DNA of 64,000 nucleotides from Moringa oleifera (taxonomy: Eukaryota; Streptophyta; Magnoliopsida; Brassicales; Moringaceae), in assembly GCA_021397835.1 (NCBI GenBank), contig JAJFZO010000863.1:3100001-3164000 (forward strand), read 5' to 3'. Of the stretch, positions 24,268 to 38,385 are shown in pieces (position 1 is the first letter of the stretch; every line of letters starts with the position of its first letter). The notes under the pieces are model-generated. The model saw only the letters and a list, made by a program, of their open reading frames with translations. It made no database searches and was not told the origin of the DNA. The position numbers were made by a program, and so were the translations under genes.

Positions 24268-24624
24268 ATGGTGGGGAGGCGCGGTGGAACGACTCGAGTC
24301 AGCGGGAGGAGGAAGCGGTCGGGGTTGAGTGGCGCGGTGGACGCCGTTTTCTCCTTTGTGAGGTTGGCGGAGTTCGAGATCCTCTTTGTTTTCTTCCTCC
24401 TCGTCGCATTTATCGTTTTCAAAGATCTCGTGAGCCTTCTCATCATCTCTGGGTTATGTCTTTGTATCACAGTTAGCTTATATTTGGATCCTGCAAATAC
24501 CCAGTTCGTGAATTAAACCAGTATTTGAAACCTCTCTTCTTGTTCTTTTTCGCAGACATCAAGGCCAGAGTACAATCAAATCCTGGTGAAGAAGCCTGGC
24601 GGACCTGATTTTTGGCCTTTTTGA
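24268..24624 (+). CDS. Small single-pass membrane protein, 76 aa
   Basis: Two exons (24268-24429 and 24556-24624) join at a clean GT-AG junction (GATCTC/GTGAGC to TTTTTCGCAG/ACATC). The protein has a strongly basic N-terminus (RRGGTTRVSGRRKRSG), one hydrophobic segment at about residues 34-52 (FEILFVFFLLVAFIVF) and a conserved-looking tail TSRPEYNQILVKKPGGPDFW ending PF. The basic N-terminal side is predicted to face the cytosol or stroma. The spliced tail reads much more like a conserved plant protein than the unspliced read-through (VSLLIISGL...), which supports the intron. I do not recognise a named family. It lies immediately upstream of and convergent with the glycolate oxidase gene. Confidence 0.7.
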
Positions 24625-25434
24625 GAGAAAAATTTAGAGAATCACTCGTGGGTAGGATCTCAAAAGACTGTTCTTCTTCATTGTTGATCAGTATTTTCTT
24701 TCTCGTAGATAGTTTGACCAGATTTTCATTGGCAGTAAGAGGGCAAGTGGAAACTGTGATGTATCGTTGTTACTTGACTTCTCCTTTTGTGATTATTTAA
24801 AACTCCGTGAATTGTTGATTTTGGTTTCATGTTTGAAGGATTTGCACAATGGGTAATGATAAATTAGCATTCTTCCTATAAAATTTCATCATGGTTATGA
24901 TTAGTTGATCGTTCCATTTCCACTCTGAGTTCTTCCTTTTTCTTGATTCCCTCTCCCCTAACCAGATCGGCCTTAAATTCCAAGGTCTCCTACGATTCCA
25001 GACACGAAATAGGGATTTTCCCAAGAAAGAGGGAAAGGAAAAATACTTTAATGAGTTGCTGCCCCAGACTCAAGAGAGAATGTTTGGCAGAAGAAGCTGG
25101 GAATCCAAGACATCTTACAGTTGCGAGATATCTAAGTTGATAACTCGCATCCATGGAATTATCAATCAAGCAAAAGCTACATATATTGCCCGTTAAAGAA
25201 AGAATATACAGTGCAGGCAGCAGTAGCCATGATCACCATTACAAAAGCTTAAAACATAGGGAAACATTTTCAAACTCAAAGAAACTAAAATGAGTCTCCA
25301 GAGTGAAGCGACAGGCTCCACTACAACTTAAAATATTAAACCAATTATTTGGGTGCTGTGTTGTTGCCGCTGCTTTTCTTGTGCAGTTGTCTGTAGCTTA
25401 GGGGCAGGGCGAGAGTGTGGGATGCGGCAGTTGT
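24625..25434. other. Convergent 3' flanks
   Basis: This is the 3' flank of the small membrane protein gene (+) and the 3' UTR of glycolate oxidase (-). Apart from the duplication listed at 25384-25474 I see nothing beyond short shadow ORFs. Confidence 0.5.
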
Positions 25435-29696
<4,262 letters not shown>

Positions 29697-29965
29697 TGGC
29701 ATGTTTGGTTCGTGAAATAAAATAGAGAATGAATAGAAAAGATATTTTTTGGGAATAAAAAAGAGAGGGAATAGAAAAGAATAAGTATTATTATGTTTGA
29801 TTTATTGGAATTGAATAGAATATGAATTCATTTTCATGTATTTGGTTTATCAAAGAATAAGGTAAGAAAGTAATTGAACTAAGTTTAAAAGACTAATATA
29901 TCCTTCAACTAAATTAATTATAATTCAATTAATTTTTATTAAAATAATATTAATTAATAAATATT

Positions 29966-30298
29966 TTATAATAATAAATTATTATAAAAATAATATTAAC
30001 TAAATAATATATTAATAATTATTTTTATTTTTAAATATTAAATATTATAAAATTAAAACTAAAATTAAAATTAATTAATATTTTAATAAAAGTAATATTT
30101 TTTATCTTTTTTCTTTTTTTGGTAAATTATTTAAAAAATAAAAAATGTTATTATTATAAAAATAATATTAACTAAATAATATGTTAATAATTATTTTTTT
30201 AAAATATTAATTTATAAAATTAAATTTAATATTAATTAATATTTTAATAATAATAATATTTTTACTTTTTGGTAAATTATTTAAAAATAAAAAATGAA
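29966..30298. repeat. Internal tandem duplication in the MITE (150-185 bp copies)
   Basis: Two adjacent copies begin with TTATTATAAAAATAATATTA followed by ACTAAATAATAT, and both end with GGTAAATTATTTAAAAA. The first spans about 29966-30148 and the second about 30149-30298. The duplication explains the unusual length of the element for a MITE. Confidence 0.75.
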
Positions 30299-30300
30299 GT

Positions 30301-30303
<3 letters not shown>

Positions 30304-30333
<30 letters not shown>
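30304..30333. repeat. (AT)n microsatellite
   Basis: About 15 AT units inside the MITE. Confidence 0.95.
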
Positions 30334-30336
<3 letters not shown>

Positions 30337-30570
30337 ATTTAAAAATTTTATCAAGGGTATGTTAGGAATAGAAAAATATAGCAATTCCTTACTTTCATGG
30401 AATAATTATTCCAAGGGTTCACTTCGGAATAGCTATTCCGGGTTTCCAAAGAATAGAAATTTCTTGAAGAATTACAATTTCGTGATAAAAATGAACCAAA
30501 AGAAAAGTAATTCCGTACAAAATAAAGTAAGAAAAAAAATTGATATTCCTGCGATCCAAACATGCTATTA

Positions 30571-32219
30571 GAGTCCTCTGGAGGTGAGAATAGATATTAG
30601 ACAGCCACCCTGTCGATTGGGTGAACCAGAAGTCCCTCTTGCTTTTTGCTTCCAAATCCATGTTTAAGCAAGTTAATTAAGTCAAATCCTTTTCTAGACA
30701 GAGTTAATTACACTGAAACTGTTTTGAGAAGGAGGTGAATCGGGTGTCCTTTAGTCCTAATTATTTTACTTTGTCGAAAGGATAAGTAAAAGAATCTTAA
30801 CAAGCTTTAGCCCGTGACAGGCACAACAGCCCAAACTTTACAATGTTCAGCTTTTTGAAGAGCCCAATGAGCCACTTCTGATTTTCAATGGGCCAAGAAC
30901 GCAATTTCCCGGCCGAAATTCGGAGCAACAGAAACGGCATAAGCCAACCCAATATCACCAAACCTAAAGAACACCTAAATATATAAAAAAAAATTATATT
31001 ATATTATATTAATAATAAAGATATCATAAAAACTGATGTTTATATTAATCAAAATTTTATATTTTAAAAAATAATAAATCGAATCATTACTTATGAATTT
31101 GATTTAAATTAATTTTATAAAAAATTTAAAATTTAGAATATTTAAATTAAAAATTTTATACAACAAATTTTACTTAAAATTTTTTTATAGATATAAAAAA
31201 TATTTAAATTTTTTAATATTAAAATATATTTTCAAAATTTATATTGTCAAAAAATTAAAAATTTATATTAACAATTTTTCAAATTTAAATGATGAATCCA
31301 AACAGAGTGAAAAATTATTTTTGAAGCATTTTAATAACAAAAATATCTTTAAATTTTTATTAAAATTTAATTTACACTAAATTAATAAATTATGATTGAA
31401 TTTATTATTTTTAAATATAAAAATTGATTAGTAACATAAAGAAAATATTAAAATTTTATAAAATTTTTATTTTTACATTATTTGTTATCAATTAAATTAA
31501 TTATATAAGTGATATTTTAATTTAATTTAATTTACATTAAATAAAAATTCAAAATACTAAAAATATTAAAATTAAATACATAAAAAAATTTAATTTAAAT
31601 TTTTATAGAATGTAAAAATATTTATATTATTATAATAAAATTTTAAAATAAAAATATATTTTAAAAAAATTATGTCATCAAAAATTAAGTAATTTGTGAA
31701 TTAAAAAGTATTTAAATTAAAAAATTAATTTAAAATGAGATATAAAAATTTATTAATTTATTTTAAAAATATTTTAACAGATAAAAATATTTTTAAAATT
31801 TTAAATTTAAAAAAATATATAATTAAGTTAATTAATATATTAAAATTTAAATTAAATTCTTTTTATATTTATTATATTTTATTCTTAATACATGCTTAAA
31901 ATGGCAATAAATCTCCGGACTGAGGTTATTAGGTATTGATTTAAATGAAATGAGAGTTATTTATAATTTATTTTTAATAAAATAAATAAATCATATTTAA
32001 TTATTTTAATTCATTAAATTATTAAATTTATTAATATCTTGCCAAAACATCAAGAAAAAAAAAATCAGATATCAGAGGATTTTGTTACTTCAAATGTCAA
32101 AGAGGACCCACTGGTATTTCCTTTTCCTCCTTTCCTAGTTCATTTCCTTGTGAATATAGAGAGGGAGAGAGCCAGCAAGCTAGTAAGCATTGCAGTGTCT
32201 GTGAGGTTGGGTGGCGACA
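30571..32219. other. Intergenic, AT-rich, with promoter of the transporter gene
   Basis: 30.57-30.95 kb is of mixed composition. 30.97-31.9 kb is an AT-rich block resembling that at 19-20 kb. The last 200 bases are pyrimidine- and purine-patterned leader sequence leading to the ATG at 32220. No ORF or clear element boundary was seen. Confidence 0.5.
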
Positions 32220-35200
32220 ATGGCGGATCGGACCTCAAGGATTTTGAAAGACGAGTTCGTGACTTACGCTTACATTCTCCTCTACATCGCTCTCTCCAGC
32301 GGTCAAATTTTCTTCAACAAGGTCAAATCTCATGCATATTTTACATACACATGTATATCTGTACCTTTTTGGATCTGTGAATTATGTGAGATTTTGACAT
32401 TTTGTGGTCTATTATAATTCAATTCTCTTTTTTATTCTTACGAGTGAACAGACTATAAGAAAGCCTATGGTTACATTGGGTGAGTTTCTCATAAAGGAGA
32501 TGCAAATAAGCATTAAGGATTATTGGGATGACTCATGCTGTATTCTTTTCTAAATTATCTTGAACGGATATTACAGTTTGTTGTTAAAAACACTAAGTTT
32601 CCTTTGTTGGAATGGGTAGAAGAAAGAGATGTAGATGATAATGATTCAGGAGGAAACTCGGTTAAGCGGTTTGATTTGTTGCACAGTGGAGCAGAAGTCT
32701 CTCGGCATTTGGGTCACCATTTGATGAAATTTTTTTCTATAGGTTTATGATAATCTCTTATCTTACTTTCAAACCATGACATACAGTGAGTGAATATCAG
32801 TGTCACTGTTAATTTGCTTCTAGAGAAATATATGTATCAAATTTCGCTCTATGTTCAAAAGAATTATTAAGCAGATACATGCTTAATTAATGGCAGCAGT
32901 GGGATTCAGGCAGTCCATGAGCATTATTGGTATGCAGTGATATAAGTCTTGAAGCTTGCTTGTAGGATTCGATTTTCCATATTATCCCCATACTTGGCTG
33001 TTTGATATTGCAGGAGGCAACGATTCCTCAATAATTCTCGTGCTTATGTGTATTTTTCTCTTTTCAATTTTTTCTTTGCAAGAAGCATCACAAATCTGAG
33101 ATAGTTCTGAACCTCACTTCTATGGGGAGTGTTATGATTACTGGTCCAATAGCTTATGATCGTTTATTTCGATTGACCATTTATGTTTGTGGGTTTTGCA
33201 TCAAATGAGGAAGGTTCTGTCACTTATCTGTGTGTGCAGAATTGATTGGCACTTATGATTATGAAGACACCGTATGATGGTTCTGCTGAAAAGTCATTAG
33301 AATCCCCTATATCGAGATGTATTTGACTTCAGCACGAGCTAGAAAATAGTTTCAAATCGTGTCAGGCAAGCTTGCACTTTTGGAAAGTGCTTAAGCTTCT
33401 TTTATTTTGCTTTTGCAAATGTATGAAAGAAAATGGCCATAAATTAGTTACAGTATAGAGGACGTAATGGGGTTGTTATTTCTTCGTTGTCACTTACATG
33501 ATTTGCTTGTAACCAGCAGATTGGTATGTTCGTAACTCATATATTACATTAACTACCTGATAAAAAGAAAATATATATGTTACATTAACTATGATGAAAT
33601 AATTGTTATATTTCATCATGGGCATTCACTATGATGCAGATGATGGAGAGAATTGAATGGTTCAAATTTTAATACAGTTTATTATCTTACTGCATTCCCT
33701 GCTACATTAACCTGTTTGTGTACTTTAAGTTTCTTATTTTTCACTTTGACCATATTGTTATCATGCTGTCTTTCCTGTCTTTCTATAAAATGCTTTCTCA
33801 GAACTTTGCTTCACATGGCTGACGCGATGGTTTTTACCACATTGTAAATTGCAGTGGGTTTTGTCATCCAAGGAAATCAACTTTCCTTATCCTCTAGGAT
33901 TGACTTTGCTTCACATGGTCTTTTCCTCCGTTCTGTGTTTTGTATTCACCAAAGTGCTCAAGGTACCATAGTTGACTAAATAGCATGACACACTATGGAA
34001 CCAAGTAATTATGTTTTTTCCTTTTGTTTTGTAACTTGTGTTCTTTATTCATTTTTCTTTACAGATTATTAAGATTGAAGAAGCAATGACTCTAGAAATG
34101 TAAGTAATGACAAGACCATTTACTTTTCTAATATTTGGATTTGAATCTCAGGACGTTGAATGTTTATTATGAAGCACTCATTTGCCAGTTGGCTAATCTA
34201 TTTTATGGTGGCTAAGTAAAAGAAAACCTTTTTGAAACAAGAATGTAATAGTTATTACGGATAGAAAAATTAAAGCATGTGTCTCAAGGGGTGCTCAAGT
34301 CAAACTGGTCATATAAAATGAATTAGTATGCACTTAGAGAACCTACTTCTTGTCAACCGATAACTTGACTTTCTCAATCATTGGCAATGTTCATACAATC
34401 AATTCTTGGGAGTTCTGTCTTTTTCACTGTGATGTGTTTTCAGAATTATTCCATAAAGAAGCTCATTGGTCGATAGTAGTGGCACCCCCGAGGGTGATGG
34501 GTCTAGATGATTTGATATCACCACCTTTTCTTTAGTTTTATTTCACAATGTACTCTTTGGTAAATTGAATGCTCTTGAAGCTTAGCATTCATAATATGAT
34601 TTGTGCATATGAAAATTCAAATTGCATCAACTTGTATAAGATGAATTACCAGGTTTTATTGTTGAAGTGAGAACTGTGGTAGAATGTATGTTCTATCAAA
34701 AAAAAAAAAAAAAGAAGAAGAAGAAAGGAGCAGTGGTAGAACGTATGACAAAGTTGTTCTTTCCTTCGTTGCATCAGATATGTAAAGTTCCTGTTCTCCA
34801 TGATGTCTGATAATTTTATAAAGTTAGTTGAACTAGTCAAGTAGATATAATGGACTTGTGTACATGATAGAATGGAAGGCATAAGATGCTCAAGGAAATA
34901 GAACAAAGATGTCTGCACAATTAATAGTAGTGTTTACCATGGCTAGAGTGTCTTTGGTCATTAAAAAGAAATGCAAGAAAAGGGAACTAAATTTGCTTTT
35001 CCGATTCAGAATTCGTGGTTCAAGTTTCTTTGATGGTAAAAGTGCTTTTGGTGCAATATGCATGTTAATTTGTTATTTTGGTATTTATCTAGGCATTGAT
35101 GTTTGCCCCATTATTATTTATGTTCTCAGGTATACTACATCAGTTATTCCCATTGGGGCAACGTTTGCAATGACTCTTTGGCTCGGAAACACTGCCTACC

Positions 35201-36406
35201 TATATATTTCCGTTGCATTTGCTCAAATGTTGAAAGCTGTCAGTAAGTTCTTGCTATTCTATATTTCTCTTTCATTTTAGGCAAGATATGTAGCATCTGC
35301 AGTCACTTGTGTTGACCTGTACATCTGGGTCTTTTATATTGCTGTTCATCATGGTTTTATAGTAGAGTGAGCCATAGGTATCATATATCACTGTTTCTGA
35401 GTCCTACGTATTGTGTATTACTTTTTTTGGATGAGAGATGCATCATTGGATTTCTTGAATGATTTTTTGCAGTGCCAGTTGCTGTTTTTGTCCTTGGAGT
35501 GGCAGCAGGGCTTGAGGTAATGAGCTGCAGGATGCTTCTAATAATGTCTGCAATAAGTTTTGGTGTTCTAGTGGCTTCTTATGGGGAAATCAGTATTAGC
35601 TGGATTGGAGTTGTCTACCAAATGGGTGGTGTTGTTGCAGAAGCTTTAAGACTCATATTCATGGAGATTCTGGTTAAGAGGAAGGGTCTCAAATTAAACC
35701 CTATATCTGTTATGTATTATGTTAGTCCCTGCAGGCATGTACTCTATTGCTTACAGGCTACCATACTCTTAGAGCATCTATTTTTCTTCCATATTCATAG
35801 ACCTCATGCCAGCATGTACTGAGATTTTGTTTGCTTTGCAGTGCAATATGCCTGTTCATTCCATGGATCTTTCTTGAGAAACCAAAGATGGAAGCCCAGG
35901 GGACGTGGAACTTTCAACCGGTTGTGCTAACCCTTAATTCTCTCTGTACATTTGCACTCAACTTATCAGTTTTTCTTGTGATTTCGCACACAAGTGCTCT
36001 CACCATTCGTGTTGCTGGAGTTGTCAAGGACTGGGTGGTTGTCTTGCTGTCTGCTCTTCTGTTTGCAGACACAAAGCTGACACTGATTAATATTTTTGGT
36101 TATGGCATTGGTAAGTTCCTGAAAATTTTTAAGTATCATAGTTTGATGTTCTAGGAATAATCACAAATTGAAGAAGGAAGCTTCTCAAAGTGGAGTGGCA
36201 GTCTGAACTGGTGACAAATTGTTTATTGTAATTTACTTTTACCATATGCAGCCATTGCTGGTGTAGCTGCATATAATAATCACAAATTGAAGAAGGAAGC
36301 TACTCGAAGTAGCTCTGGTGGTTCACAGGATGCTGAATCCATACCGTTGGCTTCATCCTCAGCTGAATCCATACCGTTGGTTTCATCCTCAGCTCCGAAC
36401 AGATAG
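32220..36406 (+). CDS. Sugar-phosphate/nucleotide-sugar transporter (TPT family, At3g14410 type)
   Basis: Seven exons join in frame: 32220-32321, 33855-33962, 34065-34099, 35130-35242, 35473-35734, 35842-36110 and 36252-36406. They encode 347 aa. The protein is hydrophobic throughout, with about ten likely membrane spans. Features are an early YILLYIALSSGQIFFNKWVL segment, HTSALTIRVAGVVKDW near the last spans (KD-type TPT signature) and a cytosolic tail with the di-lysine-rich HKLKKEA. It probably exchanges a sugar derivative across a Golgi, ER or plastid membrane; the substrate cannot be told from sequence. Intron 5 appears to use a GC donor, because only AG/GC at 35734/35735 restores the conserved SPCSAICLF. 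The tail contains an 11-residue tandem repeat. Intron 1 is 1.5 kb. Confidence 0.94.
35735..35841 (+). other. GC-AG intron in the transporter gene
   Basis: The exon must end CCC TGC AG and resume T GCA ATA to keep the family sequence SPC-SAI. The bases after that AG are GCATGT, and the acceptor is TTTGCTTTGCAG. The only nearby GT (in GCATGTACT) would shift the frame. A GC donor preceded by AG fits the known minor class of GC-AG introns. Confidence 0.75.
36155..36200 (+). repeat. Partial copy of transporter exon 7 inside intron 6
   Basis: AATAATCACAAATTGAAGAA and the following GGAAGCT at 36156-36182 repeat exon 7 bases 36275-36301 almost exactly, and similarity continues weakly (CTTCTCAAAGTGGAGTGGC against CTACTCGAAGTAGCTCTGG). 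The copy is preceded by TTCTAG, which resembles an acceptor. Confidence 0.7.
36331..36394 (+). repeat. 33-bp in-frame tandem repeat in transporter C-terminus
   Basis: GCTGAATCCATACCGTTGG followed by CTTCATCCTCA or TTTCATCCTCA is present twice in tandem. This gives AESIPLASSS and AESIPLVSSS in the protein tail. One base differs between copies. Confidence 0.9.
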
Positions 36407-38304
36407 CGTGTGCCATTAGCTGTGTACCATGACAATTTTGGAGGTAGGTGATTATTTTTTCTTCATCATGCTCATTTTATTAAAGAAATAACTGGACTTT
36501 TATTTGTCTTTTAAGATATTTATTTAACGTTATAAACTAGAATGTGACACTGCTTATTTTCTTGATTGTTGCAGCTGCTTCCATGTTGGAGTATATTTTT
36601 CTATTTTTCTTCTGATACACAGGCTGATTTAACTAGTAGAGTAATGAAATGTAAAGATGGAATCCCAATTGTATCATCAGGAATGGAAACATTTACTGAA
36701 GACCATTTGATGTTGAAGTGCTGTAAAACCACATTTGTTTACAACTTGTCCAATATGGTTCAATTCATTTCAAAATTTTCTCTTTGCTGATTTCAAGGCA
36801 GGGTGTATCTGCTGACAGCAATGCGCAAAGTTCATGGTTTCTGGATGTTGATTAAGCCTACTGCTTTGACACTGCAGTAAGTTTAGCTGCCAGGTTTAGA
36901 ACTCATAGATCCAAAACAGATGTTTGTGAAATAGGTTTTCATGACAAAGTGATTAGCTTGAGTAGGTAGGCTACTAGGTGGAGGTCCTCTTGCAGAATGT
37001 TGTATTTGTAAAAGCTACTCTTTGATGGGACCCCTTAAGAAGCTGATTTTCCATCAAGACCTGGCTTGGAATAGGATGTTCTTCAGTTTCTCCACAGCAT
37101 TCTGCTTTGTTTGGTGCTAAATCTATTTTACATGTTTAATGTTTATTTTTTCTTGTTTGTAATGAAAGTATTACTTTCCTGTTTATTTTACATGTAATGA
37201 AAAGTATTTTTTGTAATGAAAGAAAGCCTTTTGAAAATATAAGAATTTGCAAAACTATGCTGACGAACTTCTATGTTTATAAATTTAGAAAATGGTTCAC
37301 ATGAAGTACATTAGAACCTTGCAGTAGCTCATGTAATCATAATGGTTGCTTATCAGTCCTTGTTTCATCCTTTATGGAGATTAACTTGGCATTTTTAGAC
37401 CATTTTAGTGGTGACAGTTTATAATACCATAGTGGCAACAATGAATAGATCTTGGTGCTTCTTGATGAATCAGCCTGAAATTGAATCCTCCCTCAAGCAG
37501 CACTTTAGGATCATTGCCATTAATTTATGCAGTGACCAGGCAGGAGATTATACGACTTGCTTGTTAAAAGTCTCAGTCTTAATTAGAAAAGTATTTGTTG
37601 AAGCACAGTGTAGAAGCTATATAGTCTCTAGTTTGACTCGGGTTGTTTATTGTTGTTTATTCGATCAAATATTGAATTCAATTATTTAAGAATCCCGTAA
37701 ATTCTTGACCTTCTCTAATAAAGCTTATGATTGATTAAATCATATTAGCACATTATTTAGGCCATGGAAGTTGGAAATAGACAAATGGTTCAAACCCTGT
37801 TTGAGAGTCTGTCAGCTATGATATGACCCTGTTTACGGATTTAGGACCACTCAAAAATTACATTTTACAAAAAAAATATAAAACAAAAAATAACATTTGA
37901 TTAGTTGATCTGAAGAGAAGCCCAAAGCCCACACAAGACTGTTTTTGCTATGACGTCCGACCCAATAATTAATTATAAAAAAAAAGGAAAAGAGAAAAAC
38001 TAATAGCCCAAGAACGCAGGGTGGCTGCCGGGGGGAAAATAAAATGAAGGCTGTGGCAGATCACAAAAAGGAAGGGAATCGGGGGTTGGCTGCTGGCGTG
38101 GCGGGTGTGAGGCTGCTCCTGTGGTAATCTGCCCTTTCCCTCTGATGCATTCTACCATTAATCCCACAGTAAATATCACCAAACCCCATCAAAATAATCC
38201 TTTCCCCCCACAAGAAAAATAAAAATAAACCAAAAAATCGACCTTGATATTTCAATTCCAAAAATTGAGAGAAACAGAACAAGAAGGAGACGGAGAAGAG
38301 AGCC
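36407..38304. other. 3' UTR/flank of the transporter and promoter of UBP25
   Basis: After the stop codon there is GGAGGTAGGTGATT at about 36440 and TTGATTGTTGCAG at about 36562-36574, which may be a spliced 3' UTR intron. 36.8-37.9 kb shows nothing recognisable. 38.0-38.3 kb is G/C-richer and forms the leader of the next gene. Short ORFs here do not look real. Confidence 0.5.
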
Positions 38305-38385
38305 ATGAAATCTTGCTGGAGGGCGTTGGGAAGCCAGACCACGCCGTCGTCCAGTGCGAGACATGCATCTTCCTCCGAGCGTTGA
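38305..38385 (+). promoter_or_regulatory. Upstream ORF (26 codons) overlapping the UBP25 start
   Basis: ATG 38305 opens a 26-residue frame ([17 protein letters not shown]...) that ends TGA at 38383-38385. The last base of that stop is the A of the main ATG at 38385 (TGATG). This arrangement is typical of termination-reinitiation coupling. It lies wholly within the leader, with no sign of an intron between it and the main frame. Confidence 0.6.

Larger units (their letters stand above)
29697..30567. mobile_element. PIF/Harbinger (Tourist-like) MITE, 871 bp
   Basis: The ends form terminal inverted repeats: left TGGCATGTTTGGTTCG, right (reverse complement) TAGCATGTTTGGATCG. Both are flanked by TTA (29694-29696 and 30568-30570), the 3-bp target duplication typical of this superfamily. 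The interior is AT-rich and has no transposase. It includes a tandem duplication, an (AT)n run, and a right part with palindromic GGAATAGCTATTCC. The element is non-autonomous and lies between the glycolate oxidase promoter and the transporter gene. Confidence 0.8.
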
